The notes under the pieces were generated by a model that was given only the letters and a program-made list of their open reading frames with translations, was not told where the DNA came from and made no database searches. The position numbers and the translations under genes were made by a program. A stretch of DNA of 12,911 bases from Euperipatoides rowelli (taxonomy: Eukaryota; Onychophora; Udeonychophora; Euonychophora; Peripatopsidae): NCBI GenBank assembly GCA_003024985.2, contig PXIH01S0021029.1; one strand, given 5' to 3'. This document shows positions 1 through 9,132 of this stretch, piece by piece. Position 1 is the first letter of the stretch; the number at the start of each line of letters is the position of its first letter.

Positions 1-339
1 CTTATCAAAATTATAAAATATTCACAACCAAAGGGTGTTTGGCATTACAAAAAATCCATAAAGGAACACGCCAGCTTTCCAATGCCCAAAGGTTCCCCAC
101 CCCTGATAGAGATACATATACTACTTTTGAAAACAATACTACCATTCCTACCAATAATATGTTTATGCAATATTATAAATAGTTAGATTAATATCTAAAA
201 TGTAGTTTTAAACAGTTTGTATTTAAACTTTATCATCTTAATTTTATTTATTGATTATTATTAACTTATTTTCTACATTATGATTGAATTCTAAGTTATT
301 TCTATGTTATTGCATTTAGTTTGATAGAAAGCTTTGTTT

Positions 340-418
340 AATTGTATTAAGACAAGGGACAACCTCGCTGGACTATGGTCTGTTGTTGTCCAACACATTT
401 GTATTTGTATTTCTATAA
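340..418 (+). repeat. Possible 3' tail of an old LINE-like retroelement
   Basis: A 7-bp stem (GGACAAC at 357-363 pairing with GTTGTCC at 385-391) encloses a loop containing CTGGACTATGG. It is followed by a short TTTGTATTTGTATTTC tail. The arrangement, hairpin then short terminal repeats, resembles the 3' end of some non-LTR retrotransposons, and the loop word CTATGG also occurs in the hairpin of the LINE at 2915-2949. No coding remnant was found upstream, so this is a weak call. A chance hairpin in AT-rich DNA is a real alternative. Confidence 0.2.
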
Positions 419-646
419 AAATGTGATTTGCTAGAAAAAAATATTAATTAAATCATGAGAGTCATGTGATATATTTAGAGAAGATTATTGGTTCAATACA
501 AGTACAAATAATAATGAATTCATAAAAGGTACTTCATTAGGGAAATACATAAAAGTAAGTTTCTTTATACTCTGTACATTTCAATTTATAATAAATCATA
601 TTGGTATTTTTATTACACTTTAATAAGAATAGAATTTCAACATTGG

Positions 647-732
647 TTAACCCTTTCCGCTCAAATGTCTATAATAATCGACATTATAATTTTCTTTGTT
701 CCACTCCACTGTCGATTATAAATGGACATTTT
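647..732 (+). repeat. Imperfect inverted repeat next to a TTAA site, possible piggyBac-type end
   Basis: TTAA at 647-650 is followed by CCCTTTCCGCTC. About 13 bases further on, arm 664-682 (AATGTCTATAATAATCGAC) pairs with arm 711-730, which ends in GGACATT, with about three mismatches or indels. TTAA followed directly by CCC-rich terminal bases is the usual layout of piggyBac-family ends. No partner end in inverted orientation and no transposase remnant was seen nearby, so only the inverted repeat itself is certain. Confidence 0.3.
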
Positions 733-1383
733 CTGTTACAATTCAACAGTCATTATTAGCCTCAAAAATGCTTCCAAATAATAAATCTATATTCCAAAGG
801 ACTAAAATATATTTGTTTTAATCATACGGAAATGATTTGTTTAAAAAAAAAAACTAAAATTAAAATCTGAGGATTTAAAAGAATGCAATTTTTTTCAATT
901 TTTTTAAAAAATAATTTGGAGGAACCATATATTAAAAATAACTGGAGTGAAAATCTTTACTTCGGTGAAAAAAACAAATAGACATAAGACAAATTACACA
1001 ACTGATGAGAACTGTCTGTAATTGGCAATGTTTGCTACTCCTACTCAATTACTCAACCTGGAGCAACTTATTTGATGTACTTGAAAGCCCTGTAGATCAA
1101 CTGATGCTATGTTGGGCTCCATATTATATTTCTTGCCCTGGGGTTGAATATTTGAAAATTTAAGGTAAAAGGAGCTCCAAAGTTTGCTGGAAATTTTGTA
1201 TAGAAAACTCTACAGCTCCAATACTCCTAAACAGTCTAAAATCCATTTTTAATACTTATTTAAAAGTCCATTCTCTAATAGTCAATAAGAGATAATCCTA
1301 TAGATTTTAAAGGCAAAAATAGATTTCCTATAGATTGCTATCTTCAATATCAACCAAAATATATTCATATTTCATATTGCACA

Positions 1384-1386
1384 TAT

Positions 1387-1425
<39 letters not shown>

Positions 1426-1428
1426 TTT
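1384..1428. repeat. (TTTA)n tetranucleotide microsatellite
   Basis: About eleven uninterrupted copies of TTTA run from 1384 to 1428. This is a simple tandem repeat in intronic DNA. Its purity suggests it is still prone to slippage and is length-polymorphic. Confidence 0.95.
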
Positions 1429-2349
1429 GTGAAGAAGAGAAGCTCACTCTTAAATGCAGGTATTCATCATCATGTATTTTGACTTAATGATGTTTGAGAA
1501 TGTAGAACTCTTAATTGTATATTCGAAGCTATTTTGAAAAACATAGTCAATCCCCCTCCCCCACTCCCTTTCTCTCCTTTCCACATTAGAATGTCAACAA
1601 TAAGTATGTAGCAGGGAATATTTATCATGTTAAAATGTAAACTGTCATTTAAAAAAAAATATTAATGGATATCTTCAGAATCAAATGGGATAAAATAAGA
1701 GGGGGACACTAATTGTTTGATTTCGTTTTTACAGAAGAATCAAGTAATCAGTCCATTAAGGGTTATTTGTTAAGAACATTATATTGTGTGCAAACTTTAG
1801 TTATAATAAACAAATAATTCATAAGAATATTTGTGTACCTGGGAATAATCAATAAGAAATACTAATTTCAAGTAAGAATTAAGTTTAGGAAACAAAATCG
1901 AAATAGACATTAGAAAGGTCATATCTGTATGTACTTTATTGTATAATTTATCTTATATAGGGATTGAATAAATTTGATTTCTAGGTAAAGAAAATATTAT
2001 TCTTAGGTAGAAATTGACTGATATAATTTTATTCATGGGATATACAGTATATGCTCTAAATTTATTTCAAATTCTTATAGGGATAAACTTTACTATAATT
2101 TTTGTTAAGAAAAAGTTTTTTTATTTTTATTTCTTATGTTTTAATCCCTCTTAATCCAGGGATTTAAAAACTTTCTAACACAATATTTTACATTTGTGAG
2201 ACTAATTAAAAATGACAGCATAATGTTAATATAGGCCTAGTTTTTTAAAAAGTAGTGTATTTATGTTATGCAATAAAACCAGTGTGCATAACATAACAGA
2301 ATAGTTAACCCTTCTGAGAGACATAAATTAATCAAATTAATAGTATATG

Positions 2350-2799
2350 TAACAAGGTGCACAAAAGATTATCATGTACAGATTAAAAAGATTAGGGGCA
2401 GACCTTGCAATCCTTAAACATATATATATTACCTAAATTAGACCGTGTTTTGAGTATGTGAGCTACGTCTGGCACTCAGCACTAACAAATACCCAAATGA
2501 ATATGTTAGAAAAATTAAAAAAAGAATTTGCAGAATTATAATGGGAAAGACTATATGGAGTTACTCTTACACTTTAGAGGCCTTGGAAATACAGAGATTA
2601 TCAAAACATAGAGAAGCCTCTATAAGGTTTGCTAGTGATTTTATTTGGTAAGTTCAGTGATAGTGCACCTATAAAGAAAAGTGATTATAATGGGATTAAT
2701 ATGAGAGGATTGAAAACATTTTATGTGCCATTTGTTAGGACAAATCGATATGTATCTTCAGCTCTTCCAGCATTCATTAAACTTCTCAATGATATATAA
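2350..2799 (+). pseudogene. LINE ORF2 C-terminal remnant
   Basis: This is the broken coding part of the LINE. It would be the end of a reverse transcriptase polyprotein that copies its own RNA at the target site. None of the catalytic RT core survives; only the thumb-like and C-terminal segment is left, split over three frames. The last frame ends with a natural-looking stop at 2797-2799 directly before a non-coding 3' UTR, which fixes the element's orientation and 3' end. Frame changes fall near 2510 (in an A-run, consistent with slippage) and near 2650. Confidence 0.75.
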
Positions 2800-2914
2800 T
2801 AATTAATTGTTGAATTTGTACTATGAACAGTATAATGTTATTAAATGATTATTGACCTATTGTATGTGAATATTATATGTCTATAAATATACCATCCAAT
2901 CTATATTTTATGTA

Positions 2915-2949
2915 AATAGTGGCCATTCCTATGGGGCCAGGCCACTATT
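2915..2949 (+). other. Perfect 10-bp stem-loop in the LINE 3' UTR
   Basis: AATAGTGGCC (2915-2924) pairs perfectly with GGCCACTATT (2940-2949) around a 15-base loop. It lies about 115 bases past the ORF stop and 50 bases before the element's apparent end. Many LINEs use a 3' hairpin as the recognition site for their own reverse transcriptase, so that role is plausible here, though inferred from position only. Confidence 0.7.
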
Positions 2950-2996
2950 CAAATTTTACTATCTTTTGTAGTTATTGATGGTTGTTAATAAATACC

Positions 2997-5783
2997 TGAA
3001 ATATATAAACAGTAAATAAATATACAAGTATATGTTTCCATTGATGAATCCCCCTGATTATTTCTAGCCAACATTTTATTAAACTTTCTATTTTATTAAT
3101 ATTTTCATAATAAAATAAAGAACGTTTTTCTTTTATCTATGTGCTTTATCAATCTATATAATAAAAGAATACAAGTACCTGTATATTGATAAGTTCGATA
3201 CCCTCCTCAACCACTCAAAATCGCTAAGATTCAATAAAATCAAATACAAAAGCAAAATTATTCACTAGATTTCCTAAAAATTTGATAAGCTTTTTTTTTT
3301 GGCTAACAACATATGTCAATTCGGCACAAGTTAGTGGCCAATTCGGCAAATAGGGCTATTGGTGCAAATGTTGAAGAGAATGATTCTAGCATAATGATGT
3401 ATGATTTATGTGAAAATCCTACTAATAAAGATCGGAATTGATATTATTTTGGGCTCAATACATCCTTACTTACATGAAATTCTAAAAAATAAAGGGTGAA
3501 AAAACGTCAATTTTTAGCAATCTGTAGTTCTCCGATTAGTCCAGAAACAGCATGAGATGAATTTTTAAAACTTATTTTCCAGCAGTCCTGAATTGGTAGC
3601 ACAGCTACCATCAGTGGCAGAGCTACAAATACATCACTTTAGATTAATTTTTATGTATGTGACCTTGTTCATAAAAATATTATGATTACTTACACTTTGT
3701 TTTCCTTGTTCATTTATTTGTAACCAAAGTGATAGTTACATGATGGTGACTCACATTACAATGTACAAATAATTTATTCCATTTTTTTATTTCTTTTTTT
3801 ATTATTTTTTATCAATAGTAAACCTGTGCTGAAACATCAAAGGAAATGCTATATTTATTCGATAAATGTGTCTTTATATCTTTCAAGCTCAAATCAATTA
3901 AATCTGTTTAAAATTTAAATCAAATGTTGAATTATCAACACAATAGCATTGTTGATATTAATAATATCCCATTTAGATTAATAACACACCAATTGGGTTG
4001 AACACGACTTCATTACTTTTATTTACTCATTATCTGATTATTTAAAATCAATATTTACTGTTATTATCTTCTAACCTGTATTTAAAAAAAAATTCATAAT
4101 GAAAGCAATCATAAAAAATTAAGAATAGTCCAATAAGATCATGGTCATCACATAATATACTTCTCCTGGCCAATCAAATTCTACAATCATTGTATAGTGA
4201 TTAGGATTGGGATTAATTATCTAATAACTTAATTGCATTAATTCTCAGGCTTGTTTTAAAAGTTGGGCCTGTAAATAATACTCTTGATTAGATTAAAATA
4301 ACAGCTATGGAAGCTGGACAGAAAAAAAGGAGATAGGGTGGATTATCTATGTGTTGGACAGGCCTCGAAATTAAGTGGGAGCAATTGCACCCAGTAAGAC
4401 ACAATTTTCTCCCAGTCACTTGTGTGTGGGAGCAAATATTTGCTCCCAGTATAAAATTTCTAATTCTGAGCTTTGGTTGGTGATAGTCTGCCTGAAAATG
4501 AGGCATAAAGAGCAAAACATTTTTATGGTTTATTCTATATGAATGTATGAAAGTATAATACCTTCTGAAAACAGTTCTAATTACCTCAGTACAAATTATT
4601 TAAGATCAGCCAATTATATGCCGGGCTGACTATTTGCTTATTAAGTACCTTTATCACTTTAAAATATAACGGAATGCTAGATACAGCATCTTATATTCTA
4701 AGCAAGCTAAAATAATAGGTCTAAAAAAGCAATAAGCTAATTGGCCTACAATAATATGAGTTAAAATTTATTTTCACATCGGGTTATTTCATTATGTTTT
4801 CTTTATTATTTAATTGAAATTTTGCAAAAATAAAATGCAGAAATGTACAGTAAATGCTATAATAAATCATCTATATACAGTATATTTGATAATTCAGTTG
4901 CCTGATTGATATAGTAACTATAGGGATCAGTTGAATTCTGACTAACTGGTCAGTACATATCACTAGTTAAAGTTCAATTCATTCTGCATTTATTTGCTTT
5001 CAATAAAAATGAAACAATTAAAGCTTTTTAAAGGGTTTTTTTTTTGTTCAGCAACTTTTAATATCTATATATTAATACGTGAAGGAAAACTTTGGCTCCC
5101 TTTATAGGCATATTGGGCGCACGGAGGAGTGTGACATTTGGCAGAGTTAAAGTTTATATGGAGAGGGAGTGCAATGAGCTAAAATTTATATATAAAATTA
5201 AANTGGCTGACAGAAGCTGAGCTCCTGCAACCAAGGAGTTCGAACACCAGACTGGACGTTGACTAGGTAGCCTTCTTTAGACTACCTCTGAAGGGGTTTA
5301 CTGAAGTTCAGCTGAAGGCATCCTCATTTCACCCTTCTAAAATTATCTTCTGAAACCTAACGAATTTAATACATAATAAAATATGTTTATAATTATAATT
5401 CTACCTCCCTAGTAACCATAGTATTCTCCATGTTTACCTGTTACAGTTCATCTGCAGACGTGGCGAGTGCCTTTATAGTTTCAGAGTTTAGTAGCTGCCT
5501 TATAAACTTTGAACTTTTAGATTTTCAGAAAATAATCCCCTTTTAAAATTTCCACCGTTGGCCTTATTCCAATTTCTCGTCCCTTCTCCCCCTTTATCCA
5601 AATTCTATCCTATCATAGTTTAAGTATAATCTTGTAAGGGGATATTCTTAATGTATTTTGTAGGAAAGGAAATTATTGTTTGTATTAGCAAATAAAATAT
5701 GCATTTGCTAAGTAAATTCAAGTTTGTGTATGTGTAGAGGCCAAATACTGAAATGACATTACTTACTCTAACATTTTTTTCAG
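2997..5783. other. AT-rich intronic sequence, no gene seen
   Basis: No assignable exon was found. Small structures present: a perfect short hairpin GGTAGC-ACA-GCTACC at 3595-3609, two related palindromes near 4376-4448, and an undetermined base at 5203. The open frame on the minus strand across 4288-4515 has no recognisable domain and overlaps the palindromes, so it is not called as a gene. Confidence 0.5.
4376..4448. repeat. Pair of related palindromes
   Basis: TGGGAGCAATTGCACCCA at 4376-4393 is a palindrome with one mismatched pair. A perfect 22-bp palindrome lies at 4427-4448, whose left half is TGGGAGCAAAT. Both share the TGGGAGCAA arm and are followed by GTA after the CCCA arm. A further CTCCCAGT lies between them at about 4409-4416. 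The repeated arm suggests a small dispersed repeat rather than two chance palindromes. Family unknown. Confidence 0.6.
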
Positions 5784-5881
5784 ATGCCTTTCCAAATGTA
5801 TTCTATCAGGGCAGGGATAATAAGGGATTAGCACTCTTGCACCTTTTGAGTCCCCAGTTGGCCGGCCCGGGCTGGATTTTA
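5784..5881 (+). other. Exon-like open segment A, product unrecognised
   Basis: A strong acceptor-like stretch (TTTTTTTCAG, ending at 5783) is followed by a frame open from 5786 for 32 codons. It starts AFPNVFYQGRDNKGLALLHL and ends GPGWIL, before a GTAGGG donor-like site at 5882. The composition is GC-richer than the surroundings and the translation has a protein-like residue mix. I do not recognise the family. Its exit phase (0) does not fit the entry phase of segment B, so the two are not directly spliced as drawn. It could be a real exon of a nested gene, a pseudogene piece, or chance. Confidence 0.25.
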
Positions 5882-5981
5882 GTAGGGTTTAGTTATAACA
5901 CCTTTTATTTTGTCTCGTGCTGATTATTTAACCCCGCATAAGAGAAATAACCATCAATTGGCACAACAGACCCTGTTTCAG

Positions 5982-6067
5982 CAAATATGTTTTCGGGGTA
6001 GTTTATGCTTGCAAAGAGCTTACATGTGGATACGATGTATCAGTAATTTTGGATCGGGTATTTGCAT
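5982..6067 (+). other. Exon-like open segment B, product unrecognised
   Basis: The acceptor-like CCCTGTTTCAG ends at 5981 and a consensus donor GTAAGT begins at 6068. Between them the frame starting at 5983 is open for 28 codons, beginning KYVFGVVYACKEL and ending VSVILDRVFA with one base left over. That phase fits segment C exactly, across an intron that would be only 46 bases. The frame is also open about 16 codons further upstream and stops at TGA just past the donor, as expected if the donor is used. No family recognised. Confidence 0.3.
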
Positions 6068-6113
6068 GTAAGTGTAGGTGAAAACTAGTAATGAAGGCCT
6101 GATATTTGCTCAG

Positions 6114-6243
6114 TGATTCTGCCCGTGGAACATATCTCTCCGCTCTGTGAAGGCCAGGATGTATTGGATCTTGCGTGCCTCCCCACCGGGTTGCGCGGAG
6201 TCCCCCAAGCCGAGGTTATGGAGAAAATAGAGATATTTTCCAG
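6114..6243 (+). other. Exon-like GC-rich open segment C, product unrecognised
   Basis: This segment is about 54% GC in a strongly AT-rich region. It is bounded by TTTGCTCAG (ending 6113) and a CAG|GTAGGG donor-like site at 6244. Taking two bases of entry phase, it has 42 open codons, including ILPVEHISPLCEGQDVLDLA and LPTGLRGVPQAEVMEK, and the frame closes at TAG just past the donor. The open stretch on the opposite strand (6085-6270) looks like the shadow of this one. GC content, bounding splice signals and phase agreement with segment B argue for a real or recently real exon. It does not match IFT172, and I cannot name the family. A nested gene, a duplicated gene fragment or a transposon-captured exon are all possible. 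Confidence 0.35.
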
Positions 6244-6479
6244 GTAGGGCTCATAATTTCTAAGTTGCATAAAAATATGACTATTATTCCCAATTCTGGG
6301 AAGGATTGTTATGAATTATGCTGGCTAGTAATAACGTCCCCATCTTAGTAGATATCTTTGGAGATTGCTATGACTGTTCAGTCTTCCATGCCAGTGCAAA
6401 CCTGTGTCAGCCTCGGAGATTGCAGCCATATTAACTTCTAATAATACCAGACTAGGATCTAATTTTAGCTTACCAGAAC

Positions 6480-6548
6480 CAATGGTTCGTCTCATGATAG
6501 AATATAGTTAACAGGGGGGAGGGAGGCTCCATGAGACGAATCATTCCC
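6480..6548. repeat. Inverted repeat with TTCGTCTCATG arms
   Basis: The left arm AATGGTTCGTCTCATGAT (about 6481-6498) is matched in reverse by CATGAGACGAATCATT (about 6530-6545), with one mismatch in the outer part. A spacer of about 30 bases contains the purine run GGGGGGAGGGAGG. It could be a hairpin-forming remnant of a small DNA transposon; no target duplication was identified. Confidence 0.6.
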
Positions 6549-6563
6549 AGTCCGACAAAGCCT

Positions 6564-6615
6564 TGTCAGCCTAAGATCTGACAGATGTGTATATAAATTA
6601 TTGTGTACACATCTG
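6564..6615. repeat. Overlapping hairpins, including a perfect 10-bp inverted repeat
   Basis: CAGATGTGTA (6582-6591) pairs perfectly with TACACATCTG (6606-6615) around a 14-base AT loop. A competing smaller stem pairs TGTCAG (6564-6569) with CTGACA (6578-6583). The two stems overlap by two bases, so they are mutually exclusive. No function is evident. Confidence 0.55.
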
Positions 6616-6771
6616 AGATATATGATGCTGCATATACTGTATAGTCTCAGAGTATGGTTGAAATAATATAGACAACTTTACTATCTATTAATATGTCAAT
6701 GTATTTCAAATGTTTAATTTTTAGATGACCTTTTAGTGTAGATGCCATGTAATTAAGTTTCTATCTTTTAG

Positions 6772-6850
6772 GCTGGGGAGTTGTTTGAACGTATTCGAGA
6801 CAATCAAAGAGCATTGGAATGCTATAGGAAAGGAAAAGTTTATACCCGAG
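6772..6850 (+). CDS. IFT172: IFT172 exon (central alpha-solenoid part)
   Basis: IFT172 is the largest peripheral subunit of the intraflagellar transport B complex, which carries cargo along the axoneme of cilia and flagella. It has N-terminal WD40 propellers followed by a long TPR-like alpha-solenoid. This 79-base exon encodes 26 residues, beginning AGELFERIRDNQRALECYRK and ending VYTR, with one base carried over. It matches the conserved AG[ED]L[FY]E+I...+ALECY+KG helix pair of the solenoid. The acceptor is CTATCTTTTAG and the donor is CGAG|GTATGA. The exit phase (1) joins the entry phase of the exon at 9241, giving a Gly-to-Ala codon GCT and the continuous family pattern YTRAIDLVRHVYP. No stop or frameshift is present. 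Assignment rests on remembered family sequence. Confidence 0.88.
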
Positions 6851-6996
6851 GTATGACAAAGAAATTACTAAAGTTGCATTAAAATTAGGATTTTCACTAT
6901 TATATACAGTATATTTACACACATAAAAAGTAATTTCCAGAAACGTATCTAAATTAATAAATATAAAAATTATAAATGTACAGTATATACCGTCTA

Positions 6997-7018
6997 CAGT
7001 ATAGTCGCATTAATTTGG
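6997..7018 (+). repeat. Left terminal inverted repeat of Tigger copy 1
   Basis: It begins CAGTATAGTCGC directly after the TA at 6995-6996. It differs from the opposite end at four of 22 positions, so both ends have accumulated substitutions since insertion. Confidence 0.85.
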
Positions 7019-7082
7019 TACTTTAAAATGCTAACAAATTTGTACGAATTAAGAGAAGTACGATTTAAAAAAATTACCCGTT

Positions 7083-7141
7083 CCCCCCTCCCCCCCAAAA
7101 AAAAAAATGCCCTTTCCCCTCCCCCCCTCCAAAAAAAAAAA
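7083..7141. repeat. Two C-tract/A-tract blocks inside the transposon
   Basis: Two successive blocks each have a C-rich run followed by ten or eleven A (7083-7107 and about 7110-7141), separated by TGCC. They look like a local tandem duplication of a C/A homopolymer block and are likely to be error-prone in sequencing and polymorphic in length. Confidence 0.75.
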
Positions 7142-7367
7142 TATCGTTTGTTTATACTGCAATAATATTGAAATTTTATATTTATTTTTTTCTAAAACTT
7201 GTCTAAAATCTTGTAATTAATGTTTGTAATTGATAATAAAGTGAGATTTTAAAAAAAAATGTTAATTTTTGGTTAGAAATACAATAGTTCTGGCTCATTC
7301 AACAGTTAAAAAAAAAACCAGTATCTTACCTTAATATGTTTTATTTATTTAAAAATGTTGTAATTTT

Positions 7368-8589
7368 TTACTGTTTAACAGCAAAACATTTTGATTTTAA
7401 TAAAATAGGTTCTAGCTCATCCAACAGTTCTTGAGGCCAATCAGAGTCATTGTAACTAACAAAATACCTCCACAACATGTCAACACAATTCAAGGCATGG
7501 CTGAATGTAGGTGGCGCTGGTAAACTGTTAGCCTCTTCTTCAACCTCAGGCTCTTTTTCATTACTTTGTAGGCTATTCACAATGTCTTCATCTGTTAGAA
7601 CTTCACTTGTTAAAATATTGTCATCAATGAAAACATATTCATCTAAAAACATTTCTGGAATGTTAACACCATTTTTTCTTAATTCATTTGCCTCAGTGAT
7701 TAAATTTTCACCTTCACTACTCTCAGGTAAAATGTCCGGAACAGAAAAGCACAAAACATTTTAAAATGGTTTCAGTGATCACACAATTCCGTACATTTCT
7801 AATCCAATTTGTGGCATCTAGTAAATCAATTTCTTAAAAATATCTGTAGTCATCCAAGCTTTTTTATTTGAGACAAAGTTGACTGGCTTGCTTAAAATGC
7901 CTTTAAAATATTGTTGATTAGCTGATTTGCCTATGACTAATGGTTTAATTTTATCACTTCCATCCATATTTGTACAAAGAAGAACAGTTATTCTTTCCTT
8001 ACTTTTTTTACCCCCACTGCAAGATTCACCTTTTAAATTTAAAGATTTATCTGAAAGTAATTTAAAAAAGAGACCAGTTTCATCAGCATTATAAATGTCA
8101 CATGGCTGATATTTTCTCATTATTTCCGGTATGTGTTCTTGCTTCCAAACTGACACTGTATCAGGAGAAACTGATGAACTTTCACCACATAATTGTTTGA
8201 AAACAATACATTTGCTTTCCTTAAAACGATGTAACCAACCAGCACTGCATTCAAAGTTATCATAATTTAACAGAGTGGCAAAAATACTTGCTTTAATTTG
8301 TAATATAGGCCCAGTGATATTTAAAGGTCGTGCTTGTATAAACCATTTTAGCAATGCTTATTCCAAATCTGGGTGCTCAGCATGCCTAAAGCGTTTACAA
8401 TTGCTACTAAATTTACTGTCATTGTAGGCTGCAAGTATTTTAACTCGATCTTTCCAAATCATATTAAGTGTTGTTTTAGTAAGTCTAAATTCTTTTGCCA
8501 CATCAACTTGTTTGCGACCACTCTCTATGGCTCTAATATATTGTATTTTTTGCTGTAATGTATGTAATTGGTAACATTTTTTTTCCCAT
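7368..8589 (-). pseudogene. Tigger-like transposase pseudogene, copy 1
   Basis: An active enzyme of this family binds the terminal repeats and cuts and pastes the element using a DDE/DDD site. The likely start is the ATG whose first base is 8589. Visible in order: an N-terminal CENP-B-type helix-turn-helix (IRAIESGRKQVDVAKEF, then IWKDRVKILAAYND), a second HTH (NFECSAGWLHRFKES...VFKQLCGE), then the start of the DDE domain with the first catalytic Asp in NADETGLFFK, then KERITVLLCTNMDGSDK and NKKAWMT. The next recognisable block (DATNWI, near 7814) follows almost at once, so the middle of the DDE domain, where the second and third catalytic acids should be, is deleted near 7818. An acidic C-terminal region ends at 7368. 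Other lesions are a one-base insertion in the start-codon A-run, an in-frame TAA at 8358-8360, and a frameshift near 7755. It is non-functional. Confidence 0.87.
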
Positions 8590-9132
8590 TGTTAAATGAA
8601 GCTTTAATGAGGAAGTTTTAAATTTTACAAAATTTGATAGTAGGCTAGATGCATGGTTAGTAAAGGAGACGTTGTGGAGGCTAGTGTTTCGTCTGCAGTT
8701 AATGATTGAACTTGTGAGTCACAAGACTATCGTGAGTCGTGAGACTACCATGAGTCTTGTGATACCGATACCTCGCTTTCAGTTTCAAAATGGCAGTGTC
8801 CATAGTATTTGTACACAGCTTAGACCATACATATTTAAATTTATTGATTTATTTTGCCTTTAATATTTTGTTAAAACTTAAGTATAGTAGATTATATTTA
8901 TTTCATTTATAGTAGATTATATTTATTTATATTTATTTCAGTGTTTGTGGTACCAATTAATGAAAGAAATAACACTAAAGATGATAGTTAATGCACATAT
9001 TTTGATATGATTTAGCCGAAAATCCGAATTAAAAAACCCAAAATAATCGTACTTAATTAGGCTTATAACATCAGGGAAATGTAAAAGTACAAAAAAAAGT
9101 CCTAAATAGGCCGAAATCCAAATTAAAAGGGT
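8590..9132 (-). other. Non-coding 5' leader of Tigger copy 1
   Basis: This stretch lies between the transposase start and the right terminal repeat, and its counterpart in copy 2 is 10174-10701. It contains an array of GAGTC/GACTC words (8713-8763), a 25-base internal duplication beginning AGTAGATTATATTTATTT (8886 and 8911) that copy 2 lacks, and subterminal repeats of the form CCGAATTAA / CCGAAATCC. In this family the region would hold the transposase promoter; none can be identified from sequence alone. The plus-strand open frame across 8672-8863 has no domain. Confidence 0.6.
8713..8763. repeat. GAGTC/GACTC array in the leader of copy 1
   Basis: TGAGTC and AGACT words alternate about every 13-14 bases: GTGAGTCAC, AAGACTAT, CGTGAGTCGT, GAGACTACC, ATGAGTCTT. 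TGAGTCAC contains an AP-1/bZIP-type site. The matching array in copy 2 is longer, so the unit count varies between copies. Confidence 0.6.

Larger units (their letters stand above)
1..2349. other. AT-rich intronic sequence, no gene seen
   Basis: No exon, long open frame or RNA gene is recognisable on either strand. The region lies upstream of the first visible IFT172 exon and is probably intron of that gene, but this is inferred because no earlier exon is in the window. It contains a possible LINE tail near 340-420, an inverted repeat beside a TTAA site near 647-730, and a (TTTA)n microsatellite near 1384-1428. The remainder is low-complexity AT-rich DNA with scattered homopolymer runs. Confidence 0.55.
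2350..2996 (+). mobile_element. 3' end of a degenerate LINE (non-LTR retrotransposon)
   Basis: The plus strand carries the end of a LINE ORF2 and its 3' UTR. Frame-by-frame translation gives LKRLGADLAILKHIYIT, then RPCFEYVSYVWHSALTN, then (second frame) KKRICRIIMGKTIWSY and LEALEIQRLSKHREASIRFA, then (third frame) VRTNRYVSSALPAF, ending with TAA at 2797-2799. These match the order and spacing of the C-terminal part of jockey/CR1-type reverse transcriptase proteins: IRPVLEY..VWH..LT, then RICRIIMG, then a LEAL..L..HRE block, then a final R..RY..S.LP block. It is dead: there is an in-frame stop at 2434-2436, a frameshift near 2510 and another near 2650. The 3' UTR runs through a stem-loop and AATAAA to about 2996. 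The exact family was not determined, and the 5' part (endonuclease and most of the RT) is absent, as expected for 5' truncation. Confidence 0.8.

Noticed and set aside
2305-2320. Second TTAACCCTT site as the partner of the one at 647
   Set aside because: It is in the same orientation, so it cannot be the opposite inverted end of one element.
3150-3400. Helitron-like start (TCTATATAATAAAAG) and repeated AATTCGGCA words
   Set aside because: No terminal CTRR with hairpin and no Rep/helicase remnant; the start motif is common in AT-rich DNA.
4288-4515. 75-codon minus-strand open frame
   Set aside because: It has no recognisable domain and overlaps two palindromes; its coding appearance is probably a by-product of the repeat.
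5204-5262. tRNA-like stretch with a GTTCGAAC box and a CTCCT/AGGAG stem
   Set aside because: The stems do not form a cloverleaf, the A-box match is poor and no acceptor stem is present. A tRNA-derived SINE head is possible but unsupported.
6085-6270. 61-codon minus-strand open frame in the GC-rich segment
   Set aside because: The plus strand has the better splice signals and open frame there, so this is likely its antisense shadow.
6320-6433. 37-codon plus-strand frame starting MLASNNVPILVDIF
   Set aside because: Its phase does not join segment C, and it lacks a convincing acceptor, so it was not added to the exon-like cluster.
7477-7764. 95-codon plus-strand open frame
   Set aside because: It is antisense to the C-terminal part of the transposase pseudogene and has no domain of its own.
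8373-8863. Plus-strand open frames of about 60 codons
   Set aside because: One is antisense to the transposase N-terminus; the other lies in the non-coding leader and has no domain.
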